Source of the DNA: Calditrichota bacterium
Lineage (GTDB): Bacteria; Electryoneota; RPQS01
Assembly: GCA_020057985.1 (NCBI GenBank)
Contig: JAGVEU010000198.1
Location: forward strand, 1 to 6,727
Length of the DNA stretch: 6,727 bases
Reading direction: 5' to 3'
Made by a program: the position numbers and the translations under genes. Positions 1 to 5,470 of the stretch are shown piece by piece; within the stretch, counting starts at the first letter, position 1; every line of letters begins with the position of its first letter. The notes beneath the pieces are model-generated. The model was not told the origin of the DNA and did not search any database. It saw nothing but the letters and a program-made list of their open reading frames with translations.

Positions 1-647
1 CTCATCAGTTTATGTGGCGAGTAACCGGCAAGTTGATCAAGGGTGTAGATCCCGACGGAATTGAGTTTGCGAGCGGTTGGTTCGGCAATTCCCCAGGCTT
101 CAGTAAGCGTGCGCGACCTTAGGTACTCGTGCAGATTATCACTCTGGAGCACTAATAGTTTCCCCTTCTCGCAAAGATCAGATGCGAACTTGGCCAACCA
201 CCTGGTCGATCCAATGCCGACCGAATTGCTCAACCAGTCTCCCACCTCGCAAAACACTCTGGATTTTATCTCCCCGGCGATGGCTGCCGCTCTTTCAAAT
301 GAAGGTGCATAACCTGTCAGGTTGACAAACGCCTCGTCAATAGAATATGGCTCAACGTCGTCCGAGTATTGCTTGAGAACGTCAAACACCTTCCGTGTGG
401 TAGAGCGGTATTTCGGCGGGTCAACTTGCAGCAAGACGACTTCGGGGCAAAGCTTCCGTGCCTCGGCTATCCGGCAACCGGTTTTGATCCCGATGGCTTT
501 TGCTTCTCTGGACGATGCAATGATACAGCCGCGAGTACCCATGGTTGCGCAGACTCCGACCGGTCTACCTCGAAGTGATGGATTGACCTGCTGTTCCACA
601 CTCGCGAAATAGGAATTCATGTCAAGATGCAGAACGATTCTTCGCAT
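1..647 (-). CDS. dinB: Y-family DNA polymerase, DinB / Pol IV type (partial, C-terminal part outside window)
   Basis: This is a translesion DNA polymerase that copies past damaged bases in the cytoplasm. I translated the minus strand from the ATG at 647-645 and found 215 codons without a stop up to the window edge. Palm motif I reads LDMNSYFASVEQQ (residues 8-20), with catalytic Asp9 and the probable steric gate at Phe14. The second metal-binding motif SIDEAF (102-107) supplies Asp104 and Glu105. The stretch GIGSTRWLAKFASD (144-157) matches the conserved palm/thumb segment, and helix-hairpin-helix thumb sequence follows at about 184-205. The second acidic residue of motif I is Asn11 where E. 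coli DinB has Asp10; I believe this variant is common. Full family members run to about 350-420 residues, so the little finger lies beyond the window. GGTGGTGAG just upstream can serve as ribosome binding site. Family identification is firm; the exact subfamily is not. Confidence 0.93.
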   Translation of the reverse strand, partial: MRRIVLHLDMNSYFASVEQQVNPSLRGRPVGVCATMGTRGCIIASSREAKAIGIKTGCRIAEARKLCPEVVLLQVDPPKYRSTTRKVFDVLKQYSDDVEPYSIDEAFVNLTGYAPSFERAAAIAGEIKSRVFCEVGDWLSNSVGIGSTRWLAKFASDLCEKGKLLVLQSDNLHEYLRSRTLTEAWGIAEPTARKLNSVGIYTLDQLAGYSPHKLM

Positions 648-671
648 GGCTCACCACCAATAATACGCACA

Positions 672-699
672 ATGCTAACCAACGCCCCGTGGGAGTCAA
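672..699 (-). promoter_or_regulatory. candidate sigma70-type promoter for the DNA polymerase gene
   Basis: On the minus strand there is TTGACT (699-694), a 16-base spacer and TAGCAT (677-672), about 24 bases before the polymerase start codon. Matches to consensus are 5 of 6 and 4 of 6. I saw no LexA operator of the CTGT-N8-ACAG or GAACN4GTTC type around it, so SOS control is not visible. This rests on pattern matching only. Confidence 0.3.
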
Positions 700-728
700 T
701 CGCATTTGGGGGGCGGTAGGGTTGTGGG

Positions 729-749
729 TCAAGACCGCTTCGGTCTTGA
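729..749. repeat. palindromic hairpin unit, copy 1
   Basis: A perfect 9-base-pair stem (TCAAGACCG and CGGTCTTGA) closes a 3-base loop CTT; a G-T wobble at 728/750 can extend it. The same unit recurs in inverted orientation at 853-875. Such small intergenic palindromes resemble REP-type elements. A terminator role is less likely because no T-run follows on either strand. Confidence 0.6.
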
Positions 750-766
750 TACCTCGGTCTCTTTGT

Positions 767-795
767 TTGACAAGGGGAGGCAAGTAGATTATTCT
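767..795 (+). promoter_or_regulatory. candidate plus-strand sigma70-type promoter
   Basis: A perfect TTGACA (767-772), an ideal 17-base spacer and TATTCT (790-795, 4 of 6 to consensus) lie on the plus strand, opposite to every intact gene here. Transcription would start near 802 and run through the hairpin unit at 853-875 into the antisense of the oxidoreductase 3' end. No plus-strand protein gene follows, so it would make a non-coding or antisense RNA if active. It could be chance. Confidence 0.3.
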
Positions 796-852
796 GTAAA
801 TGATAGGTTGAATACACGGGGCTAGGAGCGGGCGAAGCTATGAGCGGAAGAT

Positions 853-875
853 GTCAGAACCGAAGCGGTTTTGAC
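853..875. repeat. palindromic hairpin unit, copy 2 (inverted)
   Basis: A 10-pair stem (GTCAGAACCG and CGGTTTTGAC) with loop AAG is complete in plus-strand RNA, with one G-U pair. In minus-strand RNA that pair becomes an A-C mismatch. Reverse-complemented, it matches the unit at 728-750 at 19 of 23 positions by hand alignment. One stem pair is changed on both sides (G-C to A-T), which suggests the fold itself is conserved. Confidence 0.55.
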
Positions 876-957
876 TTACAAGACTGTCTGACTCGGGCAG
901 CGATTTGCGTCAGCTGCCGGGCGGTTGACGGTTATTTTGAAAACATGGGTTCACATT

Positions 958-1923
958 TCACACAGTGATAACGACTTTTCCTCGGGCGTGTCCTTCTTCA
1001 AGATACCGGATCGCTTCGGGAACCTCACTCAGGGTGTAGCGCCTATCTATTACAGGCATCACTTTGCCGGCTTCAAGAAGCCCCGTTAGGAAAGCCAAAT
1101 CTTTCTGGTTCACTCTCGCCATCATCGAAACGATCTTTCTCCCCTTCTTTCGTGAAAACAGAGGTTTGAGAATCAGCTCTTGCAACATAGTTAGAATAAA
1201 GGCCGAACCACCCACAAACACATAGATCCCGGTGGGATTCAGGGCGCGCACAGGTTTCAGTAATGACCGGCCGGCATTATTGTCAAGGATTAGATCATAT
1301 TCCTTCCCGCTCCGCCAGAAGTCTTCTTTCGTGTAATCGATCACATGGTCCGCACCAATAGACCGCACCATCTCTAAGTTCCGCCCGCTACACACGCCGG
1401 TCACGTGAGCTCCCAGCGCCTTGGCGATCTGCACCGCAAATGTGCCTACGCCTCCCGATGCACCGTTGATCAAGACTTGTTGTCCCGCCTGCAGCCGTCC
1501 GTTATCGCGAAGAGCCTGCAGCGCAGTGAGCCCTGCGACTGGTACGGCCGCAGCTTGCTCGAAAGTCATAGCTACCGGCTTTAGCACCAATTTGTCTTCG
1601 CGAAAACACCCGTATTCTGCAAATCCACCCATGCCGGCGCCAAAGACTTCGTCACCCACTTTGAACTGGGTCACATCCTTGCCGACTGCTTCAACTCGGC
1701 CCGCAATGTCGGCTCCGAGTATTTGATGTTTCGGTTTTAGAAATCCAAAACCCATGAGTCGTACCAAGAATGGCTTGCCACGCAGAATGTGCCAGTCAAG
1801 AGGGTTCACCGATGCCGCACATATCCTTACCAAAGCCTGATTGTCTTTTGGAGCGGGCTTGTCGACTTCTTTCAGTTCCAGGATGTCGGGCGATCCATAT
1901 TTTGTTCGTACAATGGCTTTCAT
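958..1923 (-). CDS. zinc-independent medium-chain NAD(P)H oxidoreductase (quinone-oxidoreductase-like)
   Basis: This is a 321-residue cytosolic enzyme of the medium-chain dehydrogenase/reductase superfamily, expected to move hydride between NADPH and a quinone, enone or similar carbonyl substrate. The N-terminal GroES-like catalytic domain (about 1-125) contains ASVNPLDW (37-44), ILGADIAGRVEAVG (68-81) and VGDEVFG (89-95). The Rossmann domain carries the nucleotide loop NGASGGVG (153-160). No cysteine sits where zinc alcohol dehydrogenases have their catalytic ligand, and the structural-zinc cysteine cluster is absent. I chose the ATG at 1923 because AAGGA lies 7 bases upstream and family members begin MKAIV; the in-frame ATG at 1959 has only a weak site. 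The stop is at 958-960. The gene follows the DUF4386 genes by 45 bases and is probably their last cistron. Length is normal. Substrate cannot be told from sequence. Confidence 0.92.
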   Translation of the reverse strand: MKAIVRTKYGSPDILELKEVDKPAPKDNQALVRICAASVNPLDWHILRGKPFLVRLMGFGFLKPKHQILGADIAGRVEAVGKDVTQFKVGDEVFGAGMGGFAEYGCFREDKLVLKPVAMTFEQAAAVPVAGLTALQALRDNGRLQAGQQVLINGASGGVGTFAVQIAKALGAHVTGVCSGRNLEMVRSIGADHVIDYTKEDFWRSGKEYDLILDNNAGRSLLKPVRALNPTGIYVFVGGSAFILTMLQELILKPLFSRKKGRKIVSMMARVNQKDLAFLTGLLEAGKVMPVIDRRYTLSEVPEAIRYLEEGHARGKVVITV

Positions 1924-1942
1924 AAGAGCGTCCTTCTTTTTG

Positions 1943-1948
1943 ATTATA
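1943..1948 (-). promoter_or_regulatory. possible internal -10 element before the oxidoreductase gene
   Basis: The short gap after the last DUF4386 gene contains a perfect TATAAT on the minus strand. The best -35 is poor (CTGATG, 18-base spacer). A start near 1936 would leave a leader of only about a dozen bases, putting the Shine-Dalgarno at the very 5' end. It could give extra expression of the oxidoreductase alone, or be chance in an A/T-rich gap. Confidence 0.2.
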
Positions 1949-1968
1949 GTTGTATTCATTTCAGGCCA

Positions 1969-2664
1969 TCAGCTTGCCTCAATTGAAGCTGGCTGCTGAT
2001 CCTTTGCACCTATGATCACGAGCCAGAGAAGAATTAAGAGCTCCCCAACAGCCAGGAATGTAAACTGATTAGCAATGCGCGCGTAAGCCGGGAAGAGCAA
2101 AGATGTCACGCTAATGGCCAGCCAACCAAAACACCCGATGATCAGGAGAACGCCAAGAATTCGGCGAATAAACCCGGATCGATATACAAGAACCCCGAAC
2201 GGTAGGAGCCAGAGACCCCAAAGAGCCATGACCGCGTTTATTCCGTAGCTATTCAAGCTTAGAAATCCCATTGTCATGGCATCGAGCTGATGTTTGTCGA
2301 ATGCCGACCAGTAATCGGCCCCATTCAACAGTACGAGTGGAGCGATCTCGCAGAGCATAATGGCAAACGACATCGGGACTTGAACGAGAACCAGTGCCAC
2401 CATCAGTGTTGCCTGTCTCTTGTCCACTCCTTTGAGCAATTGATACAGAGCCAGCGCTAGGAAAACAAAAAGTATCTGCGATGCCAGTCCGCTGACGACG
2501 TAGAGCCGGTAAAGCAGCTGAGAAGACGCAATCTTGGCAGCTGTGGCTGCGGCATCGCCACGTACTATGAAAGCTGAGGAGATGCCCAGACTAAGAGCGG
2601 AGGTTACTCCCAACAGCAGATACAGTACGCCGGCGACCCTTGCTTCATGTTTGCGAGAATTCAT
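1969..2664 (-). CDS. DUF4386 family six-helix membrane protein, sub-type A (fourth paralog)
   Basis: This integral membrane protein of 231 residues has the standard length of the DUF4386 family, whose function is unknown. The family N-terminus ARVAGVLYLLLGV (8-20) opens helix 1. Further helices lie at about 54-76, 86-113, 136-160, 168-191 and 200-219. Marker stretches are FIVRGDAAATA (32-42), the loop RQATLMVA (83-90), WGLWLLPFGVLVYRS (149-163), LLFPAY (189-194) and GELLILLWL (207-215) with Glu208 inside the last helix. It groups with the protein at 3552-4262 by the RQAxLMVA and GLWLxPxxxLVYRS patterns. AGGAG stands 7 bases before the ATG. The start overlaps the stop of a 26-codon upstream frame as ATGA, so translation may be coupled. 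Family is near certain; role is not known. Confidence 0.9.
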   Translation of the reverse strand: MNSRKHEARVAGVLYLLLGVTSALSLGISSAFIVRGDAAATAAKIASSQLLYRLYVVSGLASQILFVFLALALYQLLKGVDKRQATLMVALVLVQVPMSFAIMLCEIAPLVLLNGADYWSAFDKHQLDAMTMGFLSLNSYGINAVMALWGLWLLPFGVLVYRSGFIRRILGVLLIIGCFGWLAISVTSLLFPAYARIANQFTFLAVGELLILLWLVIIGAKDQQPASIEAS

Positions 2665-2741
2665 GTTTTTACTCCTGCTATTTTGGCCTTGAGGCGCGGT
2701 GACTCTTCTGCAATCGGTTCCATCATTACTGCTGTGCTCAT
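2661..2741 (-). pseudogene. 26-residue orphan N-terminus of a DUF4386-like gene, or coupling leader peptide
   Basis: A short frame begins at ATG 2741-2739 with a strong GGAGG 7 bases upstream and ends in TGA at 2663-2661, overlapping the next ATG (2664) as ATGA. It starts MSTAVMMEPIAEE and goes on SPRLKAKIAGVKT. The part KAKIAGV matches the basic-plus-AG motif that opens every DUF4386 protein here (ARVAGV, AKVAGF, ARIAGF twice), but where others enter helix 1 this one stops after two residues. I read it as the stub of a deleted or recombined paralog, possibly kept because its ribosome binding site and overlap feed the gene behind it. A functional leader peptide is the alternative. It begins 12 bases after the preceding stop codon. 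Confidence 0.55.
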
Positions 2742-2753
2742 ACTCTGTCCTCC

Positions 2754-3488
2754 CTATGCAAGCGATTGCTTATCGGGCTCAGCCATCCCAGATGGCCTTA
2801 ATCCCTTGAACAGAAGCCAAAAGCCCAATGCCATTTCGAAGATAACCATAGGCACATCGAACCACGACAGGCCAACCGTATCGTCGAAGTTGGGGAAAGC
2901 GATGAAAGCGAAAGCACAGATCATGCACCATGCAGACGAGATCACACCGAAGGCAGCCAATGCTCTCGGGATATACCTCGACTTGAACCACAGGTAGCTG
3001 CAAACCGTGGAGGCCAATCCCCAGAACGGCAGGCCAACGTAATACGCGTCCCAACTCTCGGCGAGGTGCAGCCTCGCCAAGGTCTGCAATTGATCTGTCT
3101 CGAATACTCCCACGTAAGTAGCGTCACCCAAGAGCCGCAGAGCGCCAAGCATGTTGAGCGCGGTAACACCCCACATCAAGGCAAATACCAGCCTGCAGAA
3201 TGCCGCAACCAAGGCCAGGTTCCGATTCACTGGCTTGAGGATCACGTAGAGCGCTGCGAGCATTGCTACAACGTTTACAACGTAGATTAGATTGCAGGCG
3301 ATGTTGATACGAAACAGTGTTTCGTGCGCCATGATGTTCCGGGCGGTTTCCACAGTATTGCCCGGGACGATGAGGCGAAAACTGATGCCGTAGTTCGCAA
3401 GGATCACGATCGCCATCGCGAATAGGAAAGTGAATCCCGCGACTTTTGCAGCCTTGCGTTGTGACTCGTCGACAGTGCTGATTGTCAT
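2754..3488 (-). CDS. DUF4386 family six-helix membrane protein, sub-type B (third paralog)
   Basis: A 244-residue integral membrane protein. The N-terminus is KAAKVAGFTFLF (12-23), with helices at about 17-37, 61-84, 91-117, 147-168, 175-198 and 208-228. Features shared with the protein at 4335-5024 but not with the A-type pair are NRNLALVAAFCRL (88-100), TVCSYLWFKSRYIPRALA (161-178) and VIFEMALGFWLLFKG (215-229). Glu218 lies in the last helix, as in the other paralogs. The outer loop has VPGNTVETA (41-49) where A-types have RGDA. A textbook AGGAGG sits 7 bases before the ATG; an overlapping ATG four bases earlier hits a stop at once and is not the start. The gene lies 63 bases after the previous paralog's stop. 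Sub-type assignment is from hand comparison; function is unknown. Confidence 0.88.
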   Translation of the reverse strand: MTISTVDESQRKAAKVAGFTFLFAMAIVILANYGISFRLIVPGNTVETARNIMAHETLFRINIACNLIYVVNVVAMLAALYVILKPVNRNLALVAAFCRLVFALMWGVTALNMLGALRLLGDATYVGVFETDQLQTLARLHLAESWDAYYVGLPFWGLASTVCSYLWFKSRYIPRALAAFGVISSAWCMICAFAFIAFPNFDDTVGLSWFDVPMVIFEMALGFWLLFKGLRPSGMAEPDKQSLA

Positions 3489-3551
3489 TTCATTTCCTCC
3501 TAACGTAGTTTCTTGCTCAGAAGGTGTTGAAGCATCGGGCGTTCTTCGTCC

Positions 3552-4262
3552 TCATTGCATGGGCGCGCTATTCACTGTCTGCAGCTTTGCGCCCTTAATT
3601 GCGAGCCAGAGCATGAACGCAAACTCCCCAAAGATGGCAGGCCAGGCGAGGTTTGAGACTATGTCCTTGTAATCCGGAAAAAGTAAGCCAGTAAAAGCTA
3701 TGGCCAGATAAGCTAAGCCGTTTATTGCCAGCCACACACCCAGGAAACGGGGCAGGAAGCGCGATCTATAAACCAGGGTCGCCAGGGGGAAAAGCCAAAG
3801 CCCCCAGAATATATGAAATGTTAAGGTTGCGTAATCGTTAATCTTAAGAAAAAACATAGCCACATCTTGTCTCTGACTAAGTTCAAGTGTTTTCAATATT
3901 TCTCCCTTGAAAATCATAAGCGATGCAATATTGAATGCCTCCATAATAAACACGGCGGGCGCTAGCACAATCAAATATGCAACCATGAGTTTAGCCTGAC
4001 GCTCATTTACCGGTTCGAACAATCGATACAGAGCCAAAACCAGTATCATCGTAATGACGATGTTGATAAGATCATTTACAATGAGCGTTCGAAATAGAAA
4101 TTCATTAGCGAGCATGTTATTGCCAGTTGCAACTGCATCTCCCCGGACCATGATCTTTGATGGCACATACAACAAACTATACATGCCTGTTATTCCCCAG
4201 ATCAGATACCAAAAGCCGGCGATTCTTGCAGCCTTTTTGAGTGCACTTGGATCCATTTCCAT
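3552..4262 (-). CDS. DUF4386 family six-helix membrane protein, sub-type A (second paralog)
   Basis: A 236-residue integral membrane protein and a close match to the usual DUF4386 pattern: ARIAGFWYLIWGI (12-24), VPSKIMVRGDAVATGNN (33-49), LALYRLFEPVNERQAKLMVA (76-95), FWGLWLFPLATLVYRSRFLP (152-171), GLLFPDY (192-198) and GEFAFMLWLAIKGAK (212-226). Helices lie at about 15-34, 58-81, 90-118, 143-166, 173-195 and 204-222, with Glu213 in the last one. AAGGAG precedes the ATG by 8 bases. Base composition is unlike the neighbours: four sampled 60-base rows average about 39% GC, against about 65% in the gene just upstream. This points to separate origin or divergent evolution rather than recent copying in place. 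It starts 72 bases after the stop of the first paralog. Confidence 0.92.
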   Translation of the reverse strand: MEMDPSALKKAARIAGFWYLIWGITGMYSLLYVPSKIMVRGDAVATGNNMLANEFLFRTLIVNDLINIVITMILVLALYRLFEPVNERQAKLMVAYLIVLAPAVFIMEAFNIASLMIFKGEILKTLELSQRQDVAMFFLKINDYATLTFHIFWGLWLFPLATLVYRSRFLPRFLGVWLAINGLAYLAIAFTGLLFPDYKDIVSNLAWPAIFGEFAFMLWLAIKGAKLQTVNSAPMQ

Positions 4263-4334
4263 ACCATTTGCTCCTTAAGGTTTTTTGTGATGACGCACAA
4301 TGTATCTAAACACGCAAGCGGCATAACGCCCAAG

Positions 4335-5024
4335 TTAAGTTGCAGTCGTTTGCACAGCGACGCCCTTGATGATCAACCACAGCCCAAGCGTCACTTCGAA
4401 CACAAGCCCGGGTATCCAAATGTAGGTGGTCACCGGGCCCGCGATGAATCCGGCGAGTTGTAGGGGAATGGCCACCACGAGCAGGATCGAAGCGAGTAAG
4501 CCCAGCCAGGCCAGCGAGGTCGGGATGCTCCGGGCACGCAGGAAGAGGTATGAGAAGAGCGTGCTGCCAACGGCGAAGGAGGTTGCGGGGATGATCGGTG
4601 CCCAGCCTCCCATTTTCAACAATAAGGCACCCAGCGCGTTCGCTGCCGCGGCGTCCGCGCCAGTTGCCGCTGTGCTCGTCGTCGCAACCGACAGCAGTCC
4701 CAGCGTCAGGAGGGGGGAAATGGCGGAGATGATCGCCCCCTCGCTTAAGCGACAGCACAGGGCCAACATTGCGAGGTCGCGGTCCTGATCGCGCGTCAGC
4801 GAGTAAAAAGTCACGGCAAGCACCAGGGCGCATGTGGCCGCGAGCAGCGAGAGCACGATGTCCACCCCGACAAGCGATGCGTGCTGGGCGATGCTCGCGA
4901 GTATCGCGGCAGTACCCTCGGCACCGCTGGTTGCCTGTCCGAACAGGACCATGCTAGTCATGCCGATCGCGATATAGAAGAGAAGGGTGAAGCCGGCAAT
5001 TCGCGCGTTCGATCTGAGAGTCAT
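4335..5024 (-). CDS. DUF4386-like six-helix membrane protein, sub-type B (first paralog)
   Basis: A 229-residue integral membrane protein, probably the first gene of the operon. It opens with SNARIAGFTLLFYIAIG (5-21). Helices lie at about 9-29, 52-76, 84-113, 139-161, 170-193 and 200-219. It is the most divergent of the four: the loop after helix 1 reads ATSGAEGTAA (31-40) instead of a GD or GN motif, and residues 112-136 are rich in Ala and Thr. B-type marks are DRDLAMLALCCRL (81-93), STLFSYLFLRARSIPTSLA (154-172) and LVFEVTLGLWLIIKG (207-221) with Glu210. GGGAG is 8 bases before the ATG. The gene is GC-rich (three sampled rows 63-70%). The stop TAA runs directly into a sequence resembling half of an integron attC site. 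Membership is clear from the helix pattern and both ends, less so in the middle. Confidence 0.82.
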   Translation of the reverse strand: MTLRSNARIAGFTLLFYIAIGMTSMVLFGQATSGAEGTAAILASIAQHASLVGVDIVLSLLAATCALVLAVTFYSLTRDQDRDLAMLALCCRLSEGAIISAISPLLTLGLLSVATTSTAATGADAAAANALGALLLKMGGWAPIIPATSFAVGSTLFSYLFLRARSIPTSLAWLGLLASILLVVAIPLQLAGFIAGPVTTYIWIPGLVFEVTLGLWLIIKGVAVQTTAT

Positions 5025-5470
5025 GTGTGTTTCTCCCTATGCGAGAAATGGAGTTGAATTCCGTCGGCGATTCCGGCTTTGAGACGCTGCGATGGTGTAT
5101 TCCAGCCGAGAATAGGCGCCCTGTAATATGAAAATAGATACGAAAACCGGAGCGCGAGAGTTTCAATTCACTTTATTGCCGATGAAATCTTTTAGCTTTG
5201 AGAAAGGAAGACGATTGGTAAACCTCGTTCGGACCCGGGTTCCGCAGGCGCGCATTAATGTCACCGAATGACGCCAAAACCAACTTGCGGCTGATAGGGG
5301 AGGCCGGCTTTGAAATCATCCTATCAAAGGCCGTGACCGACAGTACCTGTCCAACTTCCCAACACCTCTTCGTGCTGGCCGGCAAGAAGTGAGTTGCGCG
5401 CCCCGCCACGGTTCAAGGGAGCGATACGCAGTGGTCGGCATTGAACATGGGTGGTAAGCGAATACCTTAG
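5025..5470. other. intergenic region upstream of the DUF4386 operon
   Basis: Its 446 bases must carry the operon promoter and the end of the response-regulator transcript. The segment nearest the operon is A/T-rich on the minus strand (about 5110-5180). It contains TTGAAA followed at 20 bases by TATCTA, a spacing too long for a confident promoter. I found no hairpin with a T-run for the response-regulator gene. About 5186-5392 holds a plus-strand gene remnant. The two long minus-strand frames here (5173-5409 and 4954-5166) show no family features and are most likely spurious. Confidence 0.6.
5186..5392 (+). pseudogene. decayed C-terminal fragment of a class I SAM-dependent methyltransferase
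   Basis: Reading the plus strand towards the TGA at 5390-5392 gives a tail starting SPNDAKTNLRLIGEAGFEII and ending QHLFVLAGKK. This follows the C-terminal pattern of small S-adenosylmethionine methyltransferases (DAxTNxRLLxEAGFEI, a variable strand, then HLWVLARK). The same frame earlier has NLLALRKEDDW, which fits the preceding conserved stretch, but a TAA at 5219-5221 interrupts it and a TGA at 5183-5185 closes it. No N-terminal nucleotide-binding motif is present. I take it as a truncated, stop-interrupted relic, and the only plus-strand coding trace in the window. The match is from memory of the family, so the family name is probable, not proven. Confidence 0.42.

Larger units (their letters stand above)
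648..957. other. intergenic region with hairpin units and candidate promoters, no gene
   Basis: These 310 bases separate the 3' end of the oxidoreductase gene from the 5' end of the polymerase gene. They contain a candidate polymerase promoter, two copies of a palindromic unit, a plus-strand promoter-like pair and an imperfect hairpin (GGCAGC 896-901 with GCTGCC 913-918). None of the hairpins is followed by a clear T-tract on the minus strand, so no classical intrinsic terminator for the oxidoreductase operon can be named. A 66-codon minus-strand frame across 617-817 has no coding character. Confidence 0.7.

Noticed and set aside
61..612. Plus-strand open frames over the left edge
   Set aside because: They lie opposite the polymerase gene, whose minus-strand frame shows catalytic motifs in the right order; the plus frames show none.
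648..720. Search for a LexA box controlling the polymerase
   Set aside because: No CTGT-N8-ACAG or GAAC-N4-GTTC palindrome is present upstream of the gene within the readable region.
617..817. 66-residue minus-strand frame
   Set aside because: It overlaps the start of the polymerase gene in another frame, crosses a palindromic repeat and has no ribosome binding site or family features.
1924..1959. N-terminal extension of the oxidoreductase from ATG 1959
   Set aside because: The 12 added residues are unlike the family start. The ATG at 1923 has the better ribosome binding site.
3489..3551. 11-codon frame (MLQHLLSKKLR) between the second and third paralogs
   Set aside because: Very short, poor ribosome binding site spacing and no resemblance to the family N-terminus, unlike the frame at 2661-2741.
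4306..4833. 175-residue minus-strand frame
   Set aside because: It is an alternate frame of the GC-rich gene at 4335-5024, with the Arg/Pro/His-rich composition typical of shadows; the true frame has six membrane helices.
5051..5131. Plus-strand segment reading SVGDSGFETLR, similar in look to the remnant's LIGEAGFEIIL
   Set aside because: The shared stretch is about ten bases, the rest does not align, and there is no start or further family pattern; chance is likelier than a second copy.
4954..5166. 70-residue minus-strand frame
   Set aside because: It overlaps the start of the first membrane gene out of frame and shows no family features.
5369..5390. Imperfect palindrome CTTCGTGCTGG / CCGGCAAGAAG
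   Set aside because: It has mismatches, no loop and no T-tract, and lies within the methyltransferase remnant; not a convincing terminator.
5173..5409. 78-residue minus-strand frame
   Set aside because: It is antisense to the methyltransferase-like remnant, and its KPASP-like composition is what antisense of EAGFE coding gives. No clear ribosome binding site.
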